Positions 32,533 through 39,181 of a stretch of DNA of 49,427 bases are shown here, in pieces; position 1 is the first letter of the stretch, and every line of letters starts with the position of its first letter. A model generated the notes under the pieces. It worked only from the letters and a program-made list of their open reading frames with translations. It did not search any database and had not been told where the DNA came from. The DNA is from Actinomycetota bacterium (GTDB taxonomy: Bacteria; Actinomycetota; Actinomycetes; Nanopelagicales; Nanopelagicaceae), in NCBI GenBank assembly GCA_009698815.1, contig WLPJ01000009.1, positions 1 through 49,427 on the forward strand. The letters are read 5' to 3'. The translations under genes were made by a program, and so were the position numbers.

Positions 32533-34683
32533 CTACTTGTTCCCAACCTTATCTTGATCTAGTGATTTAGCACCAGCCTTTAGTGAGACTGTAAAGCCAG
32601 AAAGGCTTCTCTTTATACTTAGCTTGGCATCGCCGTTGTTATTAGTTAACACCGCGACCGTAATAGTCTTGAACCCTTTCTTTGTCGCAGTAAATTGAAG
32701 TAGTGAGTTAGAAAATTCTGTATTGATTGATACCGAGGAATTCTTACTGCTTGTTATTTTCGTTACTAATTGAGACTCTTTCTCTGAAGTCTCTAATGAA
32801 GATAACACTTGGTTAACAGTAACAAGGTCTGGAATTGAAACTTTTATAGATAGTGTCTGTGGAGCAATAGAATTCGTAGGACCAGTAATTGTAGTAGTTG
32901 TGGTGACGGTTGCTGGTTTCAGAACAGCACCGGATCCTGTATCCCATACACGCCCATCCGAATCTGTTGCAACTCCACCTTGAATTTTTGTCTGCACTTT
33001 TTCAGAATTTAACGTTCCACTTTTAATCTCGAACTCATTTCCGTTGTATGTAACATTCTCTCCGTGCCAACCAGTCACATTGCCACTTGAAGAAGCAGTT
33101 GTTTGAAAAATAATTCGACTACCAATCGGGCACCCCATATATTCGATGGGCATCGTTCCACCATTTGCAAATGGATCAGCACTCGTTGCAACGATAACTC
33201 CACAAACCTTGCCATTAGGATGAACAACTGCATAACCTCCCAAACCGCTCTGAACTGGTTGGGGAGTTGTTGTAACAGTTTTGGTCTCAGGGAAAGTCAT
33301 AACAGTTTTGGTCTCAGAAGAATTAGATGTATTTTGTAACGAAGTTGGTGTAGAAGCTGTTGTGGAACTTGATTGAGGGCTTGGCAAAGAAATTGGAATG
33401 TACTTTCCTGGCTGATAATTTCCATTCAAGACGGCATACCCCGTAGCAGGGTTGCCTTTGTTGTCCATACATAGATTAACGCCCGAATTTTGGCACCCAA
33501 TAGCTATCAGCGCAGACAAGCCTGTTGGTCCAACAACTCTATTTAGTTGGTTGCCATTTACGTCATAAATTGTCCATTGACCACAAGAGGTCCAATTTAG
33601 TGATGAACAAATTCTCTCGTAAGTGTCATCTGTCGTTGGAGTTGGAGTTGGAGTTGGAGTTGGAGTTGTCGTAGCAGTATTGGTATCTAAGATAATAGAA
33701 GAGATAGCGGTTTTGGTATCTGAGCTAGTAGAAGTGATGGCAGTTTTGGTATCTGAGCTAGTTGAATTGATAGCTGTTTTGGTATCTGAGTTAGTAGAAG
33801 TGGTAGTCGGTGCTACGAAAGGCGCACTCATAGTTGTAAAACTCTTCGAAGAAGTAAAACTAGAGCCTGCGTTTGATCCATTAACTGTAAATTGGTAAAT
33901 TGCACCCGGCATTAGTCCAGTTAAATTGTATGCAACCGTGTACTGATTTCCTCCATTATTACCTGTGCAGGAACTCATAGAATCAATCCAGGTCGGGGCA
34001 TAGTCGCCGGTAGCCACCACGCCAGTAGGTCCAGTTACAGTGTAGGTATAACTCAAATTGTCTCTCTTTGGATAAAGCATTGAACCTGATAATGCCTCAA
34101 GACAAGTGACCCATTGAATTTGATTTTGACTATCCGCAATGCCATTTCCACGACTATAGATTTCTGAAGTTCTTCCGCTTATTAACCAGATGCCTACACT
34201 AATCTGTGAATTTGCATCAACCATTGAGTTAGTTGGAGTAGGCGTTGGAGTAGGCGTTGGAGTAGGCGTCGCAGTAGGCGTCGCAGTCGTAGTCTCAGAT
34301 GAGCTTGGTGTCGTTGGGGTTGGGGTTGGGGTTGGGGTTGGGGTTGGTGTAGGCGTTGGCGTTGGCGTTAGAGTGGAGGCTGAGTATAAAAAATTTAATA
34401 CCGCATACCCTAAAGGTACTTTGCTGTTATCCCCACACAAGTTCACATTAGCAGTTTGGCATCTAGCGTAAGCAATGAAGGCGGACATTGGAGCAGGACC
34501 AACAACCCTATTCAACTGATTTCCATTGGCATCATAAATACTGAACTCGCCACAAGAGGTCCAACCCATTGTTAAGCAAATTCGCTCATAAGTGTCGTCA
34601 TTCGCAGCACTTGGAACTTGACTAAGAGGCACAAGCATCGATATCGAGATTGCGACCAAAGCAACCCTTACAAATCTTTTCAT
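32533..34683 (-). CDS. Secreted repeat protein with duplicated domain and Thr-Pro linkers
   Basis: Unrecognised 716-residue protein, exported by a signal peptide (MKRFVRVALVAISISMLVPL, cleavage probable after the PSAA of VPSAAND). Counting from ATG 34683, a roughly 70-residue four-Cys domain (DDTYERIC, WTSCG, NGNQLNRVVGP, VNLC, GYAVLN) occurs twice, at about 29-98 and 352-421. Between them lie Thr-Pro runs, an Fn3-like domain ending near 285 (YQFTVNGSNAG) and four 11-residue SSDTKTAI-type repeats. A third cysteine-bearing domain (VCGVIVATSADPF) and a beta-rich Ser/Thr/Lys tail follow. No sorting signal or membrane anchor is visible. AAAGAGG eight bases before ATG decides the start. Probably a variable cell-surface or adhesion protein. 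Confidence 0.75.
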   Translation of the reverse strand: MKRFVRVALVAISISMLVPLSQVPSAANDDTYERICLTMGWTSCGEFSIYDANGNQLNRVVGPAPMSAFIAYARCQTANVNLCGDNSKVPLGYAVLNFLYSASTLTPTPTPTPTPTPTPTPTPTTPSSSETTTATPTATPTPTPTPTPTPTNSMVDANSQISVGIWLISGRTSEIYSRGNGIADSQNQIQWVTCLEALSGSMLYPKRDNLSYTYTVTGPTGVVATGDYAPTWIDSMSSCTGNNGGNQYTVAYNLTGLMPGAIYQFTVNGSNAGSSFTSSKSFTTMSAPFVAPTTTSTNSDTKTAINSTSSDTKTAITSTSSDTKTAISSIILDTNTATTTPTPTPTPTPTTDDTYERICSSLNWTSCGQWTIYDVNGNQLNRVVGPTGLSALIAIGCQNSGVNLCMDNKGNPATGYAVLNGNYQPGKYIPISLPSPQSSSTTASTPTSLQNTSNSSETKTVMTFPETKTVTTTPQPVQSGLGGYAVVHPNGKVCGVIVATSADPFANGGTMPIEYMGCPIGSRIIFQTTASSSGNVTGWHGENVTYNGNEFEIKSGTLNSEKVQTKIQGGVATDSDGRVWDTGSGAVLKPATVTTTTTITGPTNSIAPQTLSIKVSIPDLVTVNQVLSSLETSEKESQLVTKITSSKNSSVSINTEFSNSLLQFTATKKGFKTITVAVLTNNNGDAKLSIKRSLSGFTVSLKAGAKSLDQDKVGNK
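33634..33666 (-). repeat. Thr-Pro hexamer repeat tract 3
   Basis: About five units of a 6-base repeat (GTTGGA on the plus strand) encoding Thr-Pro, just before the second copy of the four-Cys domain. In-frame by construction, so copy-number change alters linker length only. Confidence 0.8.
33676..33804 (-). repeat. 33-base repeats encoding SSDTKTAI-type 11-mers
   Basis: Four imperfect 33-base units give the motif STSSDTKTAIN/T/S; the last unit has drifted (DTNTATT). A related SSETKTV motif recurs further downstream in the protein. Confidence 0.75.
34231..34368 (-). repeat. Thr-Pro hexamer repeat tracts 1 and 2
   Basis: Two long Thr-Pro runs (34309-34368 and 34231-34278), about ten and eight units, separated by a Ser/Thr/Glu-rich stretch. 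Synonymous codons differ between runs (GGGGTT, GGCGTT and GGAGTA units on the plus strand), suggesting separate expansions. Confidence 0.85.
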
Positions 34684-34934
34684 CACCTTCACCTCTTTAC
34701 CCCAGTGTGAGTGCGACTATAGTGATTGTCAAGGCAAAAGAAGAAGGTCGCCTCAAAGATTGGATGCATCGTTTCACCGCTGCCATAAAGTGGATCATCA
34801 CTCCCCTGTTACCTGGATGTATCCGCTTTAGTAGAGACATCTAAGCGTCTAGCAGACAACTCTGAGCGTGAATATTTACCAAAGAGGATTTCCTTTGATC
34901 GGATAGCCCAATGGCAGAGGCAGAGGAGTGAGAG
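34684..34934. other. Intergenic stretch between the two surface-protein genes
   Basis: 251 bases with the ribosome binding site of the upstream-facing gene at one end and no convincing gene. A sequence resembling a tRNA D-arm (TAGCCCAATGGCAGAGGCAG, 34906-34925) ends just before the stop of the second surface gene; no matching acceptor or anticodon stems were found. Confidence 0.5.
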
Positions 34935-36689
34935 CTACTTCTTCTTATACCCAGCAGGACACTTCGGTTTAACCGCCGTTACCTTCTTGGTTACTTTGCC
35001 CTTTAGGCAGGTAATGGTCGCAGTTTTTTTGTCAGTGCCGGTCTTTGCAGAAGTACTTTTCTGTCCCAAAGAGACGCTAATTTTATTTGTGCTGTAGTGG
35101 AAGCCAGAAGCTGAAAAATTTAACTGACCCTCTGAGCTTCCTATTGAGGTGGCTGCCACTTGCTTTACTCCATCTTCAGTAACTACTGAAATTGATGCGC
35201 CAATTCCTAGGCTGGATGATCCCCAAATACATTTTGCTACTTCATCTGCAATACTTAAATTATAAGTTCCAAGATTCACTTCACCATTCTCTTTCAGTGC
35301 GGTTGCCGCAACCTTAAAATCAAGATTTCCGATAGAGTCTAATTTCGGAGGACCTTGTGCAAAGACTGTGGCATTAGTTGAAATAACACCACTGAAAGAG
35401 GGACTCGAACTCATAGTGCTTTTGCACTTTGAAACCCAAGAGTCACCCGCTTCTTCTAAGGTTGTTGTAGAAAACTCCCAAACGCTGTGCTCAATCGTTA
35501 ACTTAGGATCAATATATTTTTCAGTAGATTTCCATTGATCAATTGCATCCCACCCAAGGCCGTACCAACTTTCACCACCACTATAATTTGTGTCTATTCC
35601 CCAATTTTTTTTCAACTGCTCAAACCAATTTTGATCAAGCTTGACAGTATTTGTGCCGCTACTTCTTGCGGTTGGCGATTCATCAAAAGCCTTTTTATGT
35701 GGGCTTCCAGACCACCAATCATTGAATCCGTCTAAAGTGTGTGGAATCTGAGTGATGCCCGCTTGAATTTTTACAGGAAGCCCCTCGAAAATTACCGCAG
35801 TTGGCTTTCCTTTACCTAAGGACTTTGAATACGCTCTAGTTTCTGAAGTTCTAGAAGTAACCCAGTTAGACAGACTTTTTTCATTGAATTCTGGTGAAAG
35901 TTGGGTACTTACCCGAAACAATGTATTTTGTTCAAAATCAGTTTTCACCAGGCAATAGTCATAAATTCCATTTTGGGGATTGGAATCAACTAATGGGTGA
36001 AAATTAGTGTTTTGGAAAAATGAGTCACCGTATCCTGTACGAGCACACCAAGTATTATTCGAATCTAGCTTTTTGTATTGATTAACATCAGTGATATTTA
36101 CTTCTATAACCGGAGTCAAATTTAATTTGAATTGTGTATACCATTTGTATAGAGCATCGTAGCCAATTGAAATTGTAGCCAAATATTTCTGCTTACCGAG
36201 ATTTGTATTGATCTCCCAAATACTGCTGCGAGCGGAGTCAAGTGGCCAAATACTGTTCCTTCTTGAATCAATATCTTCCGTAGTCCATTCCAAATACCTA
36301 TCCCGGTTACTAGTTTTAAAGGGCTTCGTAGTTACAGGTAGATATTTGAGAAAGGATGCTGATGACCAGTTAGATTCCCCTTGTTTCCTAAAATCTATTG
36401 AATTTATGCATCTTTCTGTAATTTCTTTGGAACATTTTGGAAAGACCGCATTGCTCCAATTTAACCAGGACTTATTCACATCACTTATTTCAATACTCGG
36501 TATGTTTGTGAATTCAGGCCGAGGTGGAATTTGCCATTGACCAACCCAAGCCAATTGATAGAAGCCTGGGATAAGTGGTGCCATATAGGACGCCGGTGCA
36601 AGGTGAGGAAAGGATGGAACTTCTGCTCGGGAAGTCGATGGAACCAAAATGGTTATAACTGAAAGCAATGCGGCTAAGGCGCGTTTCAC
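34935..36689 (-). CDS. Secreted protein with conserved Cys/Lys-rich C-terminal tail
   Basis: Unrecognised 584-residue protein. A signal peptide is clear (KRALAALLSVITILVPSTSRAEV, cleavage near TSRA-EV). The body is rich in Trp, Ser and Asn with no recognised enzyme motif and scattered Cys pairs. Repeated WxGS/WS-type motifs and long hydrophilic strands suggest a beta-rich extracellular domain. The end is distinctive: a Ser/Thr/Lys linker, then TCLKGKVTKKVTAV and PKCPAGYKKK with two Cys. I recall similar tails on other actinobacterial secreted proteins but cannot verify that here. GTG 36689 has TACGAT six bases upstream and no Shine-Dalgarno. Confidence 0.75.
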   Translation of the reverse strand: MKRALAALLSVITILVPSTSRAEVPSFPHLAPASYMAPLIPGFYQLAWVGQWQIPPRPEFTNIPSIEISDVNKSWLNWSNAVFPKCSKEITERCINSIDFRKQGESNWSSASFLKYLPVTTKPFKTSNRDRYLEWTTEDIDSRRNSIWPLDSARSSIWEINTNLGKQKYLATISIGYDALYKWYTQFKLNLTPVIEVNITDVNQYKKLDSNNTWCARTGYGDSFFQNTNFHPLVDSNPQNGIYDYCLVKTDFEQNTLFRVSTQLSPEFNEKSLSNWVTSRTSETRAYSKSLGKGKPTAVIFEGLPVKIQAGITQIPHTLDGFNDWWSGSPHKKAFDESPTARSSGTNTVKLDQNWFEQLKKNWGIDTNYSGGESWYGLGWDAIDQWKSTEKYIDPKLTIEHSVWEFSTTTLEEAGDSWVSKCKSTMSSSPSFSGVISTNATVFAQGPPKLDSIGNLDFKVAATALKENGEVNLGTYNLSIADEVAKCIWGSSSLGIGASISVVTEDGVKQVAATSIGSSEGQLNFSASGFHYSTNKISVSLGQKSTSAKTGTDKKTATITCLKGKVTKKVTAVKPKCPAGYKKK

Positions 36690-36913
36690 ATATATATCGT
36701 AATCACTTTAGGAGATATTTCTAAGTAGGTAGTACAGATACCTACACGCTCAAAATTAACAACCGGGGGTGGCTTGGATCTTTGAACAACTTTGTGTCAT
36801 ACTTTAAAAACAAATTAGGACCTCGGATAGAGCGTGTGACCTTTTGAGCAGGCGTAAGCAGGCTCATAAAGGGTTGAAATGTTTGTATGCAGAATGCATC
36901 AACACATTTCATC
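36690..36913. other. Island right-end non-coding region
   Basis: 224 bases without a gene. It holds the promoter of the second surface gene, the GTAGGTA/TACCTAC repeat, a CGGATAGAGC stretch like the tRNA-Arg D-arm (36823-36832), a GCGTAAGC also present just right of attL, and an imperfect hairpin beside attR (outer arms GAAATGT 36876-36882 and ACATTTC 36904-36910). Confidence 0.5.
36696..36701 (-). promoter_or_regulatory. Predicted leaderless -10 box for the 584-residue surface protein
   Basis: TACGAT on the minus strand, six bases before GTG 36689. An inverted repeat GTAGGTA-7-TACCTAC (36725-36745) lies in the -35 region and could be an operator. Confidence 0.5.
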
Positions 36914-36956
36914 CTACGGATCAGAAGGTTAGGGGTTCGAATCCCTTCGCGCGCAC
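36914..36956 (+). repeat. attR: 43-bp direct repeat, right end of island
   Basis: Exact copy of 31738-31780. It lacks the 5' half of the tRNA, so it is not a functional gene. Confidence 0.9.
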
Positions 36957-36963
36957 GAGATGA

Positions 36964-37002
36964 GCCTTTCGGTGCCTTTCACACCGGAAGGCTTTTCTTT
37001 TT
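36964..37002 (+). terminator. Terminator next to attR
   Basis: Eleven-base arms (GCCTTTCGGTG 36964-36974, CACCGGAAGGC 36982-36992) and TTTTCTTTTT. In the uninterrupted chromosome it would have followed tRNA-Arg directly. Confidence 0.85.
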
Positions 37003-37009
37003 ATTCTGG

Positions 37010-38215
37010 CTATGAGCTCAATACTTCGCGCAGGCCGCTGACTAAACGATCGACATCATCGCGTGTTGAATAAGGGGCAAGTCCTGCTCTTAACGCCCCG
37101 TCATCTCCTAAACCAAGTTTTCTAGAGACTTCAAGTGCGTAGAAATTATGGGCGGGAACATTTACTTTCTTTGCAACCATCGCCTGATAGATGTCACCAC
37201 TGAGTACGTTAGCAAAAGAGAAGTACAGCGTTGGAGTGCGGTGCTTAGCGTGGCCATACATCGTGACACCAGGAAGTGATTTGATGGCACTTTCCATATA
37301 AACCAGTAGTTCATCTTCGTAGGCTTCAAGCGCGTTCATAGAGTTAATAATCTTTTCACGCCTGGTTTTGCCATCGCCCGGGGCCATATCTGCAATGAAA
37401 TCAATAGCGGCAGTTGCTCCAGCCATGATCTCGTAGGGCAGGGTTCCAAACTCAAATTTTTCAGGAACGTTAAATGTGGATGGCAGGAGTTTGTCGTTAT
37501 TAAGTGATTTAAGAAGTTCGGGGGATGCGGCAAGCGCGGCGCAATGTGGACCCATTAACTTATAGAAAGAGAATCCAAAGAAATCTGCGCCGATGTCTTT
37601 TGCGCTAATAGCCGCATGTGGAGTTAAGTGAACGCCATCAACATAAAAGAGGGCTCCAACTTTGTGAACCGCTTCTCCGATGGCCTTTAAATCAGGTCGG
37701 GTTCCGATGGTATTTCCAGCACCAGTAACTGCGACAAGTTTGGTTTTGGTGGATAAAACTGCCTCAACCGCGGCGACGGTCAGCTCAGATGTAGCAACAT
37801 CGAATTCGGCCCACCGAATGGTTGCACCAACTGCTTCGGCTGCTTGAATCCAAGGTCGAATATTTGAATCGTGATCTAATCTGGAGACTACGATCTCATC
37901 TCCAGCTTTCCAAGTTTTAGCAAGAGTGCGCGAGAAGTCATAAGTTAATTGCGTCCAAGAGCGGCCATAGACAACGCCATTTGGATCGACATCGATTAAA
38001 TCTCCGACTGCTTTGCGAAATCCAAGAACTATCTCTTCAGCATTCTTTTCGGACTCAGTATTTGTATTGCGATTAGAAATCGGTTTTGTAATTGCATCGG
38101 CGATAGCAGCGCCTACGACATCTGGGACTTGGCTGCCCCCTGGGCCATCAAAGAAGGCTAGGCCAGTATTTAGTGAAGGGAAATGGGAACGAATTCTCTT
38201 AACGTCATAGCTCAT
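37010..38215 (-). CDS. Class V aminotransferase / cysteine desulfurase-like protein
   Basis: PLP enzyme of 401 residues in the cysteine-desulfurase-like group (VC1184 type), whose true reaction is mostly unknown. It has FFDGPGGSQVP at the N-terminus, SRLDHDSNIRPW, VTGAGNTIGTRPDL, the PLP-binding YVDGVHLTPHA and the Schiff-base Lys in GFSFYKLMGPHCA. It lacks the SufS-type Cys loop context and suf/isc genes nearby, so Fe-S assembly is unlikely. TACTCT stands seven bases before ATG. It lies 26 bases downstream of the kinase-fold gene on the same strand and could be cotranscribed. Confidence 0.85.
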   Translation of the reverse strand: MSYDVKRIRSHFPSLNTGLAFFDGPGGSQVPDVVGAAIADAITKPISNRNTNTESEKNAEEIVLGFRKAVGDLIDVDPNGVVYGRSWTQLTYDFSRTLAKTWKAGDEIVVSRLDHDSNIRPWIQAAEAVGATIRWAEFDVATSELTVAAVEAVLSTKTKLVAVTGAGNTIGTRPDLKAIGEAVHKVGALFYVDGVHLTPHAAISAKDIGADFFGFSFYKLMGPHCAALAASPELLKSLNNDKLLPSTFNVPEKFEFGTLPYEIMAGATAAIDFIADMAPGDGKTRREKIINSMNALEAYEDELLVYMESAIKSLPGVTMYGHAKHRTPTLYFSFANVLSGDIYQAMVAKKVNVPAHNFYALEVSRKLGLGDDGALRAGLAPYSTRDDVDRLVSGLREVLSS

Positions 38216-38222
38216 GTGCGGC

Positions 38223-38228
38223 AGAGTA
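38223..38228 (-). promoter_or_regulatory. Predicted leaderless -10 box for the class V aminotransferase gene
   Basis: TACTCT on the minus strand, seven bases before ATG 38215; it overlaps the 26-bp gap after the upstream gene. Confidence 0.4.
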
Positions 38229-38241
38229 TCAGGATAGGCGC

Positions 38242-39159
38242 TTAAAGCAAGAGAGATTTTTGAGTTACTTGAGTCAGCGCTTTTTCAAATTTATTACTTG
38301 CAAAACTCTCTTGGACATCCTCAAACTTTTCCATACCCCATTGCCAAAAATCAAAATCTATATCTGATACTGAACTCTGAATTGAAGCCCACAAAGTCCA
38401 GCCATATTTTGCCAACAGAGCGAATAACCAGGCCCGGGCTAATTTTTCTGGACGAGGCCCTCCGTAATAAGAGGTAACCAACTCATCGAGTGCCGATAAA
38501 GGCAACTTCGCTTCACTCCAGATATTCCCAAGTTCGAAGCAAGGATCGTTATTGCCAGAGTATTCGTAATCAATTAACCAAATCTTCTTACCGTCATCGA
38601 TAAAATTGGCAGGAAGTAAGTCGTTATTACATGGAACTCTTCCCTCATCTAATACAGCAAGAGCCGCTTTCATTCTGGAAAGATGATGGGTGTATTGGTG
38701 ATAACCGTTTGGAAATCTAAAACCAGATTCAGTTACCAGTTTTTGGTAATTTTCCTGAATAACAAACATGTCAAAGTCTCTAGTAAATGGGGCTGCTTTA
38801 TGCAGAAGCTGGCAAGTGCTGGCAATCCTGCTTAAGTTATTAGATACATCAATTTCGGAGTAAGTCTTACCTGGTATGTAACCGATTACCAATAAACCAA
38901 ATTCAGGCAAATAATCAAACACAGGTGCACCGACCCCAATCCCAGCAGCAATCTTTGAGTTTTCATATTCAGAGCGGCGATCTATGGCAAGGAGTGATGA
39001 TTTATTACTAGATATTCTGGCGACATAATCCCCGGACACAGTTGAAATTTTTAGGTTCCGATTAGTGAGTCCACCAGATAATTCAGTGACCGCTGTTCTG
39101 TTCTGCAAACGTGGAACTTTATCTAACAAATCGTCAAATTCATGACTAGATTGGCTCAC
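38242..39159 (-). CDS. Choline-kinase-fold phosphotransferase
   Basis: Aminoglycoside-phosphotransferase/choline-kinase fold protein of 305 residues, similar in layout to LicA-type choline or ethanolamine kinases. Motifs: LSGGLTNRNLKIST (nucleotide loop), YVARISSN (Lys replaced by Arg in VxR), VPCNNDLLPANFID (Brenner motif, catalytic Asp, His replaced by Asn) and WLIDYEYSGNNDPCFELGN (metal Asp). GTG 39159 is chosen over TTG 39165 because TATCCT lies six bases before it. It diverges from a methylamine-type oxidase, so a choline- or ethanolamine-like substrate is plausible but unproven. Confidence 0.8.
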   Translation of the reverse strand: MSQSSHEFDDLLDKVPRLQNRTAVTELSGGLTNRNLKISTVSGDYVARISSNKSSLLAIDRRSEYENSKIAAGIGVGAPVFDYLPEFGLLVIGYIPGKTYSEIDVSNNLSRIASTCQLLHKAAPFTRDFDMFVIQENYQKLVTESGFRFPNGYHQYTHHLSRMKAALAVLDEGRVPCNNDLLPANFIDDGKKIWLIDYEYSGNNDPCFELGNIWSEAKLPLSALDELVTSYYGGPRPEKLARAWLFALLAKYGWTLWASIQSSVSDIDFDFWQWGMEKFEDVQESFASNKFEKALTQVTQKSLLL

Positions 39160-39165
39160 ACGCAA

Positions 39166-39175
39166 AGGATACAGT
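39166..39175. promoter_or_regulatory. Overlapping divergent -10 boxes (bidirectional leaderless promoter)
   Basis: TATCCT on the minus strand (39166-39171) and TACAGT on the plus strand (39170-39175) share the TA at 39170-39171. Each lies exactly six bases before its start codon (GTG 39159 minus; GTG 39182 plus). Only 22 bases separate the two coding regions. Confidence 0.6.
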
Positions 39176-39181
39176 TGCGTC

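Larger units (their letters stand above)
31738..36956. mobile_element. tRNA-Arg genomic island with truncated integrase and two surface-protein genes
   Basis: A 5.2-kb segment between two perfect 43-bp copies of the tRNA-Arg 3' half. The left copy belongs to the intact tRNA; the right copy is a 3' remnant followed at once by a terminator that probably once served the tRNA. Contents: a tyrosine integrase lacking its end, and two long genes for secreted proteins on the opposite strand. The interior is visibly richer in A+T than the flanks. There are no replication, packaging or transfer genes. The truncated integrase suggests the island is now fixed unless helped in trans. Confidence 0.85.

Noticed and set aside
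34231-34368. Repeat array that could be taken for a CRISPR
   Set aside because: Units are 6 bases without spacers and code for Thr-Pro in frame; no cas genes are present.
33623-34471. Plus-strand frames rich in Val-Gly repeats
   Set aside because: They are the antisense of the Thr-Pro and SSDTKTAI repeats in the surface-protein gene.
36823-36956. Second tRNA-Arg gene at the right end of the island
   Set aside because: Only the 3' half (from the anticodon loop) matches; the D-arm-like CGGATAGAGC is too far away and no acceptor 5' strand is present.
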